A stretch of 64,000 nt of DNA, taken from the NCBI GenBank assembly GCA_002356635.1, contig CP023454.1, forward strand, positions 1,410,501-1,474,500, given 5' to 3'. Source of the DNA: Rhodobacteraceae bacterium QY30 (GTDB lineage Bacteria; Pseudomonadota; Alphaproteobacteria; Rhodobacterales; Rhodobacteraceae). Position 1 is the first letter of the stretch. Each line of letters opens with the position of its first letter. Both the position numbers and the translations under genes were made by a program. The notes below the pieces were generated by a model. It was not told the DNA's origin. It worked only from the letters and a program-made list of their open reading frames with translations, and did not search any database. Positions 1 to 11,744 of the stretch are shown here, piece by piece.

Positions 1-1
1 C

Positions 2-2329
2 ACGGTGAACGCCTGGCATACCTGCCCGGAAGACGGCCAGATCCGCGGGTCGAACCCCTGTTCGGAATACATGTTCCTCGATGACACAGCCTGCAATCTG
101 GCCTCGATGAACCTGCTGACGTTCTACAAGAACGGCAAGTTCGACGCCGAAGCCTATGTCCACGCTAGCCGGATCTGGACCGTCACGCTGGAAATCTCGG
201 TGATGATGGCGCAATTCCCGTCCAAGGAAATCGCACAGCGGTCCTATGACTACCGCACGCTGGGCCTGGGCTATGCCAACATCGGCGGCCTTCTCATGAA
301 CATGGGCCTCGGCTACGACAGCCCCGAAGGCCGGGCGCTCTGCGGCGCGCTGACCGCGATCATGACGGGTGTGTCGTATGCGACCTCGGCCGAAATGGCG
401 GGTGAGCTTGGCGCCTTCCCGGGGTATGCCCGGAACGCCAGCCACATGCTGCGGGTGATCCGCAACCACCGCAACGCCGCCTATGGCCGCGCTGATGGCT
501 ACGAAGGGCTGGATGTGCGCCCCGTGCCGCTGGATCACGCGAACTGCCCGGATCAAACCCTTGTCGCCCTTGCGATTTCCGCCTGGGACGAGGCGCTGGC
601 GCTGGGGGAAAAGCATGGCTACCGCAACGCGCAGGCGACGGTGATTGCGCCCACCGGCACGATCGGGCTGGTCATGGACTGCGACACCACCGGGATCGAG
701 CCGGACTTCGCGCTGGTGAAGTTCAAGAAGCTGGCCGGCGGCGGTTACTTCAAGATCATCAACCGGTCCGTCCCGGCGGCGCTGGAAAAGCTGGGCTATG
801 GCAGCGCGCAGATCGAAGAGATCATCGCCTATGCCGTCGGCCACGCAAGCCTGGGCAACTGCCCCGGCATCAACCACACCGCGCTGATCGGCCACGGCTT
901 TGGCGTTCGCGAACTGGAAAAGATCGAAGCGGCGCTGCCCACGGCCTTCGACATCCGTTTCGTCTTCAACCAGTGGACCCTGGGCGAAGAATTCTGCACC
1001 GGCACCTTGGGTATCCCGGCCGACAAGCTGAACGACCCGACCTTCGATCTGCTGCGCCACCTCGGCTTCACCCGGGCCCAGATCGACGCTGCCAACGACC
1101 ACGTCTGCGGCCTGATGACGCTGGAAGGCGCGCCGTTCCTGAAGCCCGAACACCTGTCGGTCTTCGATTGCGCCAATGCCTGCGGCAAGACCGGCAAGCG
1201 CTACCTTTCGGTCAACAGCCACATCACCATGATGGCGGCGGCGCAGTCCTTCATTTCGGGCGCCATTTCCAAGACGATCAACATGCCGAACTCGGCCACG
1301 ATCGAGGAAACGCTGGCGGCTTACGAACTGTCCTGGAGCCTGGGGATCAAGGCCAATGCGCTGTACCGTGACGGATCGAAGCTGAGCCAGCCCCTGGCCT
1401 CGGCCCTGATCGAGGATGACGAGGCGGCCGAAGAAATCCTCGCCACCGGCACCCCGCAGGCCAAGGCGCAAGTCATTGCCGAAAAGATCATCGAGAAGGT
1501 GATCGTCAAGGAAATCGTCCGCAGCCACCGCGAAAAGCTGCCGGAACGCCGCAAGGGCTATACCCAGAAGGCGGTCATCGGCGGCCACAAGGTCTACCTG
1601 CGCACCGGGGAATACAAGGACGGCGCACTGGGCGAGATCTTCATCGACATGCACAAGGAAGGCGCGGGCTTCCGGGCGATGATGAACAACTTCGCCATCG
1701 CCGTGTCGATGGGTCTGCAATACGGCGTGCCGCTGGAGGAATTCGTCGACGCCTTCACCTTCACCAAGTTCGAACCGGCGGGGATGGTGCAGGGCAACGA
1801 CTCGATCAAGTCGGCGACCTCGATCCTCGACTACATCTTCCGCGAACTGGCCGTCAGCTACCTGGACCGCACCGATCTGGCCCATGTGGCCCCGAAAGGC
1901 GCCAGCTTCGACGATCTGGGTGGCGGGGCCGAGGAAGGCCGGTCGAATGTCACCGAAGTCTCGGAGTCGGCGGCGTCGAAATCGCTTGAGGTCCTGAAGC
2001 AGATCAGCTCGACCGGGTATCTGCGGAAGCGTCTGCCGCAGGATCTGATCGTGCTGCAAGGCGGCATGGGCGGCGCCACGGCGCTGGACCTCTCGCAGGA
2101 TCCGCTGATGGCGCTGAACACGCTGGTGCCGGAAACGGCGACCGGCAGCTTCACGGCCGTCACCACGACCGCCATCGCCTCGGGGACCATCGGCATGGAT
2201 GCCCGCGCCAAGGCCCGGATGCAGGGCTATGAGGGCGATCCCTGCGGCGAATGCGGCAATTACACGCTGGTCCGGAACGGCACCTGCATGAAGTGCAACA
2301 CCTGCGGCGGCACCAGCGGCTGCAGCTGA
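2..2329 (+). CDS. nrdJ: Vitamin B12-dependent ribonucleotide reductase, C-terminal part (5' truncated by window edge)
   Basis: Class II ribonucleotide reductase, which makes deoxyribonucleotides using adenosylcobalamin and needs no oxygen. The reading frame is open to the left edge, so about 775 codons are present. Alphaproteobacterial NrdJ is usually about 1,200 residues, so roughly the first 450 are missing. Visible signatures are NPCSEYMF followed by [12 protein letters not shown] near the start (active-site Cys and Glu region), an APTGTIGL segment, and a Cys-rich tail with [14 protein letters not shown] and a final TSGCS. That tail is the flexible redox-shuttle end of B12 enzymes. It is followed by a strong terminator, so it ends its transcript. 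Family assignment is secure; only the 5' part is unseen. Confidence 0.96.
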   Translation, partial: TVNAWHTCPEDGQIRGSNPCSEYMFLDDTACNLASMNLLTFYKNGKFDAEAYVHASRIWTVTLEISVMMAQFPSKEIAQRSYDYRTLGLGYANIGGLLMNMGLGYDSPEGRALCGALTAIMTGVSYATSAEMAGELGAFPGYARNASHMLRVIRNHRNAAYGRADGYEGLDVRPVPLDHANCPDQTLVALAISAWDEALALGEKHGYRNAQATVIAPTGTIGLVMDCDTTGIEPDFALVKFKKLAGGGYFKIINRSVPAALEKLGYGSAQIEEIIAYAVGHASLGNCPGINHTALIGHGFGVRELEKIEAALPTAFDIRFVFNQWTLGEEFCTGTLGIPADKLNDPTFDLLRHLGFTRAQIDAANDHVCGLMTLEGAPFLKPEHLSVFDCANACGKTGKRYLSVNSHITMMAAAQSFISGAISKTINMPNSATIEETLAAYELSWSLGIKANALYRDGSKLSQPLASALIEDDEAAEEILATGTPQAKAQVIAEKIIEKVIVKEIVRSHREKLPERRKGYTQKAVIGGHKVYLRTGEYKDGALGEIFIDMHKEGAGFRAMMNNFAIAVSMGLQYGVPLEEFVDAFTFTKFEPAGMVQGNDSIKSATSILDYIFRELAVSYLDRTDLAHVAPKGASFDDLGGGAEEGRSNVTEVSESAASKSLEVLKQISSTGYLRKRLPQDLIVLQGGMGGATALDLSQDPLMALNTLVPETATGSFTAVTTTAIASGTIGMDARAKARMQGYEGDPCGECGNYTLVRNGTCMKCNTCGGTSGCS

Positions 2330-2415
2330 CGGAAAGGCACATGCGCAGGACGGGACACCGGGCGGCGCATGGTTCCTTGGGCAAGTATCGGGCCAGTCAA
2401 GAAGAAACGCGGGAA

Positions 2416-2440
2416 AACAGCCTGGAGACAGGCTGTTTTT
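2416..2440 (+). terminator. Rho-independent terminator after nrdJ
   Basis: Perfect 9-bp stem AACAGCCTG / CAGGCTGTT around a GAGA loop, ending in a run of T. It lies 87 nt downstream of the nrdJ stop codon. Confidence 0.85.
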
Positions 2441-2591
2441 CCCATTTGGGGGCCCTCCGGGCTGTAGCTCGGGCGCGATGGGGCAGGGGGAAAGCCGCGC
2501 CGCCTTTCCCCTCTTGAACAAGGGTGGAGGAAGCATAGATTGTCGGGCAGCGGCAGGTGCGTCCTGACCCCGGTTCCCCAGGAGGAATGTG

Positions 2592-2822
2592 ATGAACAAA
2601 TTCGTTGTGGTCTTCGGTCTTGCCCTTTCCGGGCTCGTGGCCGGCGCCGCGCAGGCGCAGACGGTCACGGATACCGATGGCAATGGCGTCTATTCCATCG
2701 AGGAACTGAAGGCCGCCTATCCCGCCGTGGACGCCGCGAAGTTCGCCGAAATCGACCAGAACGGCGATGGCGCGGTGGACGCCGACGAATTGCAGGCCGC
2801 GATCGAGGGCGGCAAGCTCTGA
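2592..2822 (+). CDS. Small exported EF-hand (calcium-binding) protein
   Basis: 76-residue protein with an N-terminal signal peptide (MNKFVVVFGLALSGL, cleavage probable after AQA near residue 22), so likely periplasmic. Two EF-hand loops are visible: DTDGNGVYSIEE at about residues 27-38 and DQNGDGAVDADE at about 54-65. Both have Asp/Asn at the ligand positions and a Glu at position 12, so calcium binding is probable; the biological role is unknown. The ATG at 2592 was preferred over the GTG three bases earlier because GGAGGA at 2581-2586 is better spaced. It has its own terminator and appears monocistronic. Confidence 0.8.
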   Translation: MNKFVVVFGLALSGLVAGAAQAQTVTDTDGNGVYSIEELKAAYPAVDAAKFAEIDQNGDGAVDADELQAAIEGGKL

Positions 2823-2865
2823 TCCGGCCCGGTCGGGGCTTCGCGCCCTGAACCCTTTCTGAACC

Positions 2866-2897
2866 GCCCCGGTGCGCCTTTGGCTGCCGGGGCTTTT
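2866..2897 (+). terminator. Terminator after the EF-hand gene
   Basis: GCCCCGG (2866-2872) pairs with CCGGGGC (2887-2893) and is followed by TTTT; it sits 44 nt after the EF-hand stop codon. Confidence 0.65.
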
Positions 2898-3034
2898 GCG
2901 TTTGGCAATGGCGGTTCGCGGCATGAAGGCCGCAGATGGCGCGATTTTCGGCCAGAGGTCAGGTTTCCCTCGCGCCGACTCGGGGAACACGGCAGAATTT
3001 TCTGCAAAACCACAAGAATACTCGAGGCAGCAGA

Positions 3035-4000
3035 ATGACTTTTCAGGCACCGACCCCGACGCCGCCGGGTCTTTGGCGGCGCACGCCCCCGGCGATCTTT
3101 CCACCCATCATGGGACTTTTCGGTCTGGGCCTGGCCTGGCGGGCGGCGGTCGGGGCCTTCGACGTGCCTTCGGGCATCAGCGACGTGATCCTGGGGGCCA
3201 CGGTGCTGTTGTTCCTGTGGGCGGCGCTGGCCTACGCGGTCAAGATACTGCGCCGGCCGTCGGCCTTGATCGACGACCTGAAGATCCTGCCGGGTCGGGC
3301 AGGGGTGGCGGCCATGATGCTGTGCATCTACTTGCTGGCCATGGCGCTGACGCCCTTCGACCCGCTTCTGGCCTGGGTGGCCTTGATCCTGGGCCTGGGG
3401 CTGCATGGCATCGCGATCCTTGCGACGGTCACCATCTTCCTGCGCGGCCCGGCCGAACAGCGCCGCATCACGCCGGTCTGGCACCTGATGTTTGTCGGGC
3501 CGGTCATCGCCGCCCTGGCCGCGCTGGGGCTGGATGTCTGGCCGCTGGCGCTGGCCGGTGGGGCGGCGACCGGGATGATCGCCATCGCGGTCTGGTCCGT
3601 CAGTCTTGACCAGCTGACGTCCGAGACGGTGCCGGCCCCGCTTCGCCCCTTGCTGGCCATCCACCTGGCGCCGGCGGCGCTGCTGGGGTTGATGGCGAAT
3701 GGGCTGGACCTGGCGCTGGTGGCGACGGGCTTTGCCATTCTGGCGGCGGTGATCCTGGCGTTTCTGGTGATCCGGGCGCGCTGGCTGACGGAAGCGGGTT
3801 TCAGCGCGCTGTGGGGCGCCTTTACCTTTCCGCTGGCGGCCACGGCGACTTTCTGGCTGACGATGGGGGCGAACTGGCGCTATGCGGGCGGGATTGTCCT
3901 GGTGGCGGCCACGATGATCGTGCCGTGGATCGCGGCCAAGGTGGTGCAGTCCTGGGTCAAGGGGCAGCTCGCCATCCGTACCAACGCCTCTGTCGGCTGA
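3035..4000 (+). CDS. SLAC1/TehA-family membrane transporter (tellurite-resistance/dicarboxylate type)
   Basis: 321-residue integral membrane protein with about ten hydrophobic segments spread over its whole length, starting at IFPPIMGLFGLGLAWRAA, a typical first helix of the TehA/SLAC1 channel family. Members move small anions or dicarboxylates and some give tellurite resistance, so the substrate cannot be read from sequence. The ATG at 3035 is preceded by GAGGCAG. An upstream in-frame ATG at 2936 would add a basic, non-membrane stretch overlapping the preceding terminator region and is unlikely. It is convergent with the amidotransferase, with only 2 nt between the stop codons. Confidence 0.7.
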   Translation: MTFQAPTPTPPGLWRRTPPAIFPPIMGLFGLGLAWRAAVGAFDVPSGISDVILGATVLLFLWAALAYAVKILRRPSALIDDLKILPGRAGVAAMMLCIYLLAMALTPFDPLLAWVALILGLGLHGIAILATVTIFLRGPAEQRRITPVWHLMFVGPVIAALAALGLDVWPLALAGGAATGMIAIAVWSVSLDQLTSETVPAPLRPLLAIHLAPAALLGLMANGLDLALVATGFAILAAVILAFLVIRARWLTEAGFSALWGAFTFPLAATATFWLTMGANWRYAGGIVLVAATMIVPWIAAKVVQSWVKGQLAIRTNASVG

Positions 4001-4002
4001 AG

Positions 4003-6323
<2,321 letters not shown>

Positions 6324-6329
6324 GACGCG

Positions 6330-7499
6330 ATGACTCCGGCGGCGCGGGTTGAGGCGGCGATCGGTCTTCTGGACCGGATCTTGAACGGCGCGCCCGCCGA
6401 ACAGGCGCTGACCCAGTGGGCCCGCGCCAGCCGCTATGCCGGATCGGGGGACCGGGCTGCGGTGCGCGATCATGTCTATGACGCGCTGCGCTGCCGCCGT
6501 TCCTTCGCCGCGATGGGTGGGGCAGGTGATCCGCCCATCGGCCGGCAGTTGATGCTGGGGGCGCTTCGGGCGGCGGGGGTGGAGGCCGAGACGCTTTTCA
6601 GCGGTGCCGCACATGCCCCTGAACCGCTGACCGATGTCGAGCGCGCCCATACCCTGCCCACTGACCTTCCGCCTGACATGCCAGAGTGGCTGCTGCCGGA
6701 TCTGTCCAGAAGTCTTGGTGCGGCGCTGGTTACAGTGTTGGAGGCCGAACGCCACCGCGCCCCGGTATTTCTGCGCGTCAATCTGGCCAAGGGAACTTTG
6801 GCCGAAGCCCAGTCCGCCTTGTCCGAGGCCGGGGTCGCCACAACGGCGGAACCGCTCGCCGATACCGCATTGCGGGTGGTCGCGGGCGGGGGGAAAGTGC
6901 GGTCTGCCGCGCCCTATCTGGACGGTCGGGTTGAATTGCAGGATGCCGCTCCGCAGGCTGCGGTTGCAATGCTGCCCCTGCGCAAGGGGTTGAAGGTTCT
7001 GGATTATTGTGCGGGCGGCGGCGGCAAGGTGCTCGCGATTGCCGGGCGGCAAAAAGGCATGGCTCTTTTCGCCCATGACGCCGCCGCCGCCCGGATGCGC
7101 GACCTGCCGGAACGCGCCCGGCGGGCCGGGGTGGCCGTGACACTTGCGGATCAGGACGCGATCAACCGCGCCGCGCCCTTCGATCTGGTGGTTCTTGATG
7201 CGCCCTGCAGCGGCTCTGGCACCTGGCGGCGGACGCCGGATGCGAAATGGCGGCTTACGCCCGAACGTCTTGCCGAACTGCGGGACCTTCAGGCGCAGAT
7301 CCTGGCGAAGGCGGCGCCGCTGGTGCGCGACGGCGGCAGTCTTGCCTACATGACATGTTCGCTTCTGCGCAGCGAAAACGACGATCAGGTTGATAACTTC
7401 CTTCGGACGGGGGAATGGTCGGAAACCGCGCGGCGACTGTTTCTTCCCAGTGACGGCGGAGATGGGTTCTTCTGCGCTGTCTTGACGCGCGAGTCCTAG
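6330..7499 (+). CDS. rsmB: RsmB/NOP-type RNA (cytosine-C5) methyltransferase
   Basis: 389-residue SAM-dependent m5C RNA methyltransferase. Order: N-terminal NusB-like helical region, then a Rossmann methyltransferase fold with DYCAGGGGKVLAIAG (SAM loop, about residue 227), LDAPCSGSGTWRRTPD (motif IV Cys) and MTCSLLRSEN (catalytic Cys of motif VI). RsmB methylates 16S rRNA C967. Alphaproteobacteria carry several RsmB/NOP paralogues, so the exact target base is inferred and the gene symbol is tentative. It lies 6 nt behind guaB and is probably translated from the same mRNA. Confidence 0.85.
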   Translation: MTPAARVEAAIGLLDRILNGAPAEQALTQWARASRYAGSGDRAAVRDHVYDALRCRRSFAAMGGAGDPPIGRQLMLGALRAAGVEAETLFSGAAHAPEPLTDVERAHTLPTDLPPDMPEWLLPDLSRSLGAALVTVLEAERHRAPVFLRVNLAKGTLAEAQSALSEAGVATTAEPLADTALRVVAGGGKVRSAAPYLDGRVELQDAAPQAAVAMLPLRKGLKVLDYCAGGGGKVLAIAGRQKGMALFAHDAAAARMRDLPERARRAGVAVTLADQDAINRAAPFDLVVLDAPCSGSGTWRRTPDAKWRLTPERLAELRDLQAQILAKAAPLVRDGGSLAYMTCSLLRSENDDQVDNFLRTGEWSETARRLFLPSDGGDGFFCAVLTRES

Positions 7500-7536
7500 C
7501 GGTTTTACACACTTGTCAGTTGTGAAATCGCGCCGG

Positions 7537-7551
7537 TTAATCGGCAATTAA
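7537..7551 (+). promoter_or_regulatory. CtrA binding site in the cckA promoter region
   Basis: The sequence reads TTAA-TCGGCAA-TTAA, an exact match to the alphaproteobacterial CtrA consensus TTAA-N7-TTAA. It lies 50 nt upstream of the cckA start codon, in the 102-nt gap after rsmB. CckA phosphorylates CtrA through ChpT, so this would be a feedback site. Binding itself is inferred. Confidence 0.65.
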
Positions 7552-7601
7552 GGTTTGGGGCTCCGAATGGGGATCGACCGAATCTAGGAGGACGTCCTTC
7601 C

Positions 7602-9905
7602 GTGTCGCATCCGGCGCTTTCACCTTCTGCGTTGACGCGATCTGCCGTGGGCCTGTCTCCGCGCGCGCCGTGGCTGGCCGTGGTCGGCCTGGGGCTTTTG
7701 CCGCTGGCCTCGATCCTGCCAGACATGATGTCCGGGGCGCTGCTGGGATCCGTCGGCGGGGCCTTCGTGGCGATGGCAAGTCTGATCCGGCTGCTGGCCG
7801 CGCGCCACGCCCGCCGACAGGCGTCGGTCTCCGACCAGATCGCCGCTTTCGTGGCGCATGATGCTTCGCCCAGTTTCACGACTGATGCGGAAGGCACGAT
7901 CGGCTATCAGAACCGCGCGGCCGAGGATCGTTTCGGAAACCGCGCCGGCGGGCCGCTGGCCCGCGTCCTGTCGGAAGTCTTCGCCAATCCGGCCGCCGTG
8001 CTGGCGCGAATGCAGAACAAGGCGGCCCTTGCGGGGGCGGCGCGCGAAGACATGGTGACGCGGCGCGGCCATGTCCGGTTGGCCGTGCATCAGATGGGGC
8101 AGGATGGCTATCTCTGGCGGCTGGAGGATATGGCGGAGCGGGCGATCGGCGGCCGTGGTGCCGATACGATCAGCCTGCCGATGCTGACCGTTTCGCGCAA
8201 TGAAACCGTGCTGTTCATGAACGAAGCCCTGCGCCGCCTCGTCGGAGAACGGGTCCGCACCCTGGACCGGATCTTCGCCGACCTGCCGTTGCGCCCGGGC
8301 GAGGAGCACGAGGTGCTGACGACCGAAGGGCCGATGCGCGCCCTGGTGGCGAGTGTCGAGAATCCGGCCGGACGGCGCGAGATCTTCCTGCTGCCCGGCA
8401 TCTCGGCGCAAGGCCGCGATAACGGCCCGCGCGATTTCGAGGCGCTGCCGATCGCGCTCCTTCGGGTCTCGGGCACCGGTCTGCTGACCGAGGCGAACCG
8501 ATCGGCCCGGGCGCTTCTGGGCAAGGTCACGCTGGGCGTTCCGCTTTCCGACATGCTTGAAGGTCTGGGCCGCCCGGTGCAGGAGTGGCTGGGCGACGCA
8601 CTTGCCGGTCGCGCCGAGCGCCGCCCCGAGGTGCTGCGGGTGCGTCATCTGGAGGCGGAGACATACGTCCACGTTACCCTGACCCGCGTCTTGGACGAAG
8701 GACGGCCTGGCCTGGTCGCCGTGCTGTCGGACGCCACCCAGCTCAAGACCCTGGAGGCGCAGTTCGTTCAGAGTCAGAAGATGCAGGCGATCGGCCAACT
8801 AGCCGGCGGGATCGCCCATGATTTCAACAACCTGCTGACCGCCATTTCGGGCCATTGCGACCTGCTGCTGCTGCGGCACGACAAGGGCGACCCGGATTAC
8901 GCCGATCTTGTCCAGATCAATCAGAACGCCAATCGCGCCGCCAGCCTTGTCGGGCAATTGCTGGCCTATTCACGCAAGCAGACGATGAACCCCAAGGTCA
9001 TCGACCTGCGCGACACGATGTCCGACCTGACCCATCTGCTGAACCGGCTGGTCGGGGAAAAGATCGAACTGAGCCTCCGTCATGATCCGGCCTTGCGCCC
9101 GATCCGCGCCGACAAGCGCCAGCTTGAGCAGGTCATCATGAACCTGGTGGTCAACGCGCGCGATGCCATGCGCGGCGGTGGCGAGATCCGGATCGAAACC
9201 GAAAACCTTCATCTGGCAGAGGCCCTGGTGCGTGACCGGGCCACCCTGGTTCCCGGGGACTATGTCGTCGTTCGGGTCATCGACCATGGAACGGGCATTC
9301 CCGCAGACAAGCTCCAGAAGATCTTCGAGCCATTCTTCACCACCAAAAAACAGGGAGAAGGGACCGGCTTGGGCCTGTCGACCGCCTATGGCATCGTCAA
9401 GCAGACCGGCGGATTCATCTTCTGCGACAGCGTCGAGGGTCAGGGAACGACTTTCTCTCTGTATTTCCCCGCCCATGACCACGTCGAGGAAGAACCGGCA
9501 GCGCCGGTCGCGGCGGCCCCGCGCCGCACCGCGCAGGAAAGCGATGGGGTGATCCTGCTGGTCGAGGACGAGGCTCCAGTACGGGCCTTTGCCAGCCGGG
9601 CCCTCCGACTGCGCGGCTATACCGTGATCGAGGCCGAGAATGCGGAGCAGGCGCTCGAGCTTCTCAAGAATGATGCCTTGTCGGTCGACGTGTTTGTGAC
9701 GGACGTGATCATGCCAGGGATGGATGGTCCTTCCTGGGTGCGCGAGGCACTGAAGGACCGCCCGGACACCCGCGTGATATTTGTTTCCGGCTATTCGGAA
9801 GAAAGCCTGATCGAAAGTCGCGAACGGATCCCGAACTCGGTTTTCCTGCCCAAGCCCTTCTCGCTGGGAGAACTGACGGCCACGGTTCAGGACCAGATCC
9901 ACTGA
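7602..9905 (+). CDS. cckA: Hybrid sensor histidine kinase CckA
   Basis: 767 residues. Order: two transmembrane helices at about residues 23-65, PAS-like sensory regions at about 85-370, dimerisation/phosphoacceptor domain with [11 protein letters not shown] (His at about 405), ATP-binding domain with [15 protein letters not shown] and GEGTGLGLS, then a C-terminal receiver VILLVEDE...[11 protein letters not shown] (Asp at about 701). This is the CckA architecture, the kinase/phosphatase that controls CtrA through ChpT. In Rhodobacter species the pathway governs motility, competence and gene-transfer-agent production rather than viability. It starts with GTG at 7602, preceded by TAGGAGGA. It has a CtrA site upstream and recA follows on the same strand from its own promoter. 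Confidence 0.93.
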   Translation: MSHPALSPSALTRSAVGLSPRAPWLAVVGLGLLPLASILPDMMSGALLGSVGGAFVAMASLIRLLAARHARRQASVSDQIAAFVAHDASPSFTTDAEGTIGYQNRAAEDRFGNRAGGPLARVLSEVFANPAAVLARMQNKAALAGAAREDMVTRRGHVRLAVHQMGQDGYLWRLEDMAERAIGGRGADTISLPMLTVSRNETVLFMNEALRRLVGERVRTLDRIFADLPLRPGEEHEVLTTEGPMRALVASVENPAGRREIFLLPGISAQGRDNGPRDFEALPIALLRVSGTGLLTEANRSARALLGKVTLGVPLSDMLEGLGRPVQEWLGDALAGRAERRPEVLRVRHLEAETYVHVTLTRVLDEGRPGLVAVLSDATQLKTLEAQFVQSQKMQAIGQLAGGIAHDFNNLLTAISGHCDLLLLRHDKGDPDYADLVQINQNANRAASLVGQLLAYSRKQTMNPKVIDLRDTMSDLTHLLNRLVGEKIELSLRHDPALRPIRADKRQLEQVIMNLVVNARDAMRGGGEIRIETENLHLAEALVRDRATLVPGDYVVVRVIDHGTGIPADKLQKIFEPFFTTKKQGEGTGLGLSTAYGIVKQTGGFIFCDSVEGQGTTFSLYFPAHDHVEEEPAAPVAAAPRRTAQESDGVILLVEDEAPVRAFASRALRLRGYTVIEAENAEQALELLKNDALSVDVFVTDVIMPGMDGPSWVREALKDRPDTRVIFVSGYSEESLIESRERIPNSVFLPKPFSLGELTATVQDQIH

Positions 9906-9912
9906 GCCGCTG

Positions 9913-9927
9913 CTAACCTTCCTTTAA
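9913..9927 (+). promoter_or_regulatory. Near-consensus CtrA site upstream of recA
   Basis: CTAA-N7-TTAA followed by CC, one mismatch from TTAA-N7-TTAAC, about 135 nt upstream of the recA start and directly after the cckA stop. The far upstream position and the mismatch make this only a candidate. Confidence 0.3.
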
Positions 9928-9951
9928 CCATCATTGTTCATCATTGGAATC

Positions 9952-9974
9952 GAACAATTCAATTGGAATTGTTC
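9952..9974. promoter_or_regulatory. Perfect 9-bp inverted repeat in the recA promoter region
   Basis: GAACAATTC (9952-9960) and GAATTGTTC (9966-9974) are exact reverse complements separated by AATTG. The arms are AT-rich and no T-tract follows, so it looks more like a protein-binding dyad than a terminator. It overlaps the likely -35 area of recA. Confidence 0.45.
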
Positions 9975-9992
9975 TTGTTTTGGTCCTATATA
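9963..9992 (+). promoter_or_regulatory. Probable recA promoter (-35/-10)
   Basis: TTGGAA (9963-9968) and TATATA (9987-9992) are separated by 18 nt. Transcription would start near 10000, inside the SOS box, which is where a LexA operator should sit to block initiation. Read by eye only. Confidence 0.4.
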
Positions 9993-9996
9993 GCGG

Positions 9997-10011
9997 GAAC
10001 AAGACGCGAAC
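9997..10011 (-). promoter_or_regulatory. LexA operator (SOS box) of recA
   Basis: The plus strand reads GAACAAGACGCGAAC, that is GTTC-N7-GTTC on the minus strand, an exact match to the direct-repeat SOS box described for Rhodobacter and other Alphaproteobacteria. It lies 50 nt upstream of the recA ATG. Confidence 0.8.
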
Positions 10012-10061
10012 ACGGGAAGCGGTTGCCGCTGGATTGGCAACATGTGATAAGGGAAACGACG

Positions 10062-11129
10062 ATGGCAGCGGCGAACCTATTTGACATGAGTGAAAAACGA
10101 TCGGCGGACAAACAAAAGGCCTTGGACTCGGCTCTGGCGCAGATCGAACGCCAGTTCGGCAAGGGTTCCATCATGAAGCTTGGCGCCAACACCGCCGTGA
10201 TGGAGATTGAAGCAACATCGACGGGGTCGCTTGGACTTGACATTGCCCTGGGCATCGGCGGCCTGCCGAAAGGCCGGATCATCGAGATCTATGGCCCCGA
10301 AAGCTCCGGCAAGACGACTCTGACGCTTCATGTCGTGGCAGAGGAACAGAAGAAGGGCGGGGTCTGTGCCTTCGTGGATGCGGAACATGCGCTTGATCCG
10401 CAATATGCGAAGAAGCTGGGCGTCAACCTTGATGAACTGCTGATCAGTCAGCCGGATACCGGCGAGCAGGCGCTGGAGATCGTCGATACGCTGGTTCGGT
10501 CGGGCGCCGTAAGCCTTGTCGTGGTAGACTCGGTCGCGGCCCTGACGCCCAAGTCCGAAATCGAAGGCGACATGGGCGACATGCAGATGGGAAGCCAGGC
10601 TCGCCTGATGAGTCAGGCGATGCGCAAACTCACCGCCTCGATCGGACGATCGAATTGCATGGTAATCTTCATCAACCAGATCCGGATGAAGATCGGTGTG
10701 ATGTTCGGCAATCCTGAAACCACGACTGGCGGCAACGCCCTGAAGTTCTATTCCTCCGTCCGGCTCGACATCCGGCGCATCGGCTCCATCAAGGATCGGG
10801 ACGAGGTGGTCGGTAACTCGACCCGCGTGAAGGTGGTAAAGAACAAGGTCGCGCCCCCTTTCAAACAGGTTGAATTCGACATCATGTATGGCGAGGGCAT
10901 CTCGAAGATGGGGGAGCTCATCGACCTTGGGGTGAAGGCGGGCGTCGTCGAAAAGTCGGGTGCATGGTACTCGCATGGGGATGAACGCATCGGACAGGGG
11001 CGCGAAAATGCCAAGCAGTTCCTGCGCGACCATCCCGACGTTGCTTTGGCGATCGAAGACAAGATCCGCGCGAGCCACGGCCTTGATTTCGGCGCCACCG
11101 AAGACAACGACGACGTGATGGAAAGCTGA
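10062..11129 (+). CDS. recA: RecA recombinase
   Basis: 355 residues, standard RecA length. It forms filaments on single-stranded DNA, drives strand exchange and triggers LexA self-cleavage. Visible: MAW-equivalent N-terminal region, Walker [10 protein letters not shown] at about residue 70, Walker [12 protein letters not shown]1/L2 loops with [16 protein letters not shown] and [20 protein letters not shown], and an acidic C-terminus ending in DNDDVMES. The ATG at 10062 gives the usual N-terminus; an in-frame upstream TTG at 9963 lies within the promoter and was rejected. It is monocistronic, with an SOS box before it and a terminator behind. Confidence 0.98.
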   Translation: MAAANLFDMSEKRSADKQKALDSALAQIERQFGKGSIMKLGANTAVMEIEATSTGSLGLDIALGIGGLPKGRIIEIYGPESSGKTTLTLHVVAEEQKKGGVCAFVDAEHALDPQYAKKLGVNLDELLISQPDTGEQALEIVDTLVRSGAVSLVVVDSVAALTPKSEIEGDMGDMQMGSQARLMSQAMRKLTASIGRSNCMVIFINQIRMKIGVMFGNPETTTGGNALKFYSSVRLDIRRIGSIKDRDEVVGNSTRVKVVKNKVAPPFKQVEFDIMYGEGISKMGELIDLGVKAGVVEKSGAWYSHGDERIGQGRENAKQFLRDHPDVALAIEDKIRASHGLDFGATEDNDDVMES

Positions 11130-11193
11130 GCGCTCCAATTGCCCCAGGACAGAAGGCGGAGTCCAGGGGACCCTTATCGAAGAGTTTTTCTCG

Positions 11194-11224
11194 CCGGCGG
11201 GCTCAGGTCCGCCGGTGTTCTTGT
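11194..11224 (+). terminator. recA terminator
   Basis: CCGGCGG (11194-11200) pairs with CCGCCGG (11209-11215) over an 8-nt loop and is followed by TGTTCTTGTTT, 65 nt after the recA stop. Confidence 0.7.
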
Positions 11225-11457
11225 TTGATCCCGTCATCCTGTGTCAAGCGACCAAACCCAGCGAAGCCACTTGCAGCGCTTCGGTCAGCCTGGGAATGCC
11301 AGAACTCCCTGAAAACCGGCGCGACTGCGCCAGCCAGAAGCACCAGGCTCATGCGCTGCTTGCGGCTGGCCCAATGGAACCGGGGCGACCTTGACCAGCC
11401 GCCCGGAAGTTCCCTCGGGCGTGATGTTGCGTCTGCCCGACCTGAAGGAGCAGACGG
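11221..11457. other. Non-coding stretch, no gene recognised
   Basis: Between the recA terminator and the first transposase remnant. Open frames exist on both strands, but none resembles a known protein, carries a ribosome binding site or ends sensibly. It may be older, unrecognisable insertion debris. Confidence 0.5.
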
Positions 11458-11545
11458 CATGAGAGTTCACCGAGGTACAGATTATCGGGATGGTCACGGA
11501 GCAGGAGGCAGGTTGCCGACCCCCGGGATGTGGCGATCAGGCCGG
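11458..11545 (+). pseudogene. IS3-family OrfA transposase remnant
   Basis: In frame the sequence reads EFTEVQIIGMVTEQEAG, the start of an IS3-family OrfA (typical form: KFTEAQIIGMIKEQEAG). The frame then shifts by one base to give LPTP before similarity is lost. The helix-turn-helix part and all of OrfB are absent, so only about 25-30 codons survive. It is joined directly to an unrelated IS256-type fragment. Confidence 0.6.
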
Positions 11546-11550
11546 TGATT

Positions 11551-11703
11551 GGCGACGTTCACACCGGACTTAAGGCCGCCATCTCCCCGCTCTTCGGGAC
11601 CACATCGCAGCGCTGGCGCGTTCACTGGTCTCTGCCGTATGTCTCTCGCGGCCAACACATCGTCGCCGCCGCGATCTGCTGTCCCACAGAGTGCTGTAGC
11701 TGA
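11551..11703 (+). pseudogene. IS256-family transposase fragment (copy 1, plus strand)
   Basis: Reads GDVHTGLKAAISPLFGTTSQ then RWRVHW and, after a short divergent stretch, YVSRGQHIVAAAI. This is the central part of an IS256 (mutator) transposase, around the SDAH(x)GLKAA block. It ends at a TGA. The N- and C-terminal thirds are missing. It covers the same region of the family as the minus-strand copy next to it but differs in sequence, so the two are separate insertions. Confidence 0.65.
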
Positions 11704-11744
11704 CGCTGATGGTCACCCGTGATGTTCGGCGCGGGCCTGCTTGC

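Noticed and set aside
2461..2500. GGCTGTAGCTC resembling a tRNA 5' end
   Set aside because: No anticodon arm or TpsiC arm follows; it sits beside an unrelated hairpin.
7262..7277. GAAC repeat inside rsmB resembling an SOS box
   Set aside because: The spacer is 8 nt instead of 7 and the site lies inside a gene, far from any start.
7500..7601. LexA site upstream of cckA, as described in R. capsulatus
   Set aside because: No GTTC-N7-GTTC or close variant was found in the 102-nt gap; only an imperfect dyad around 7505-7528 and the CtrA box are visible.
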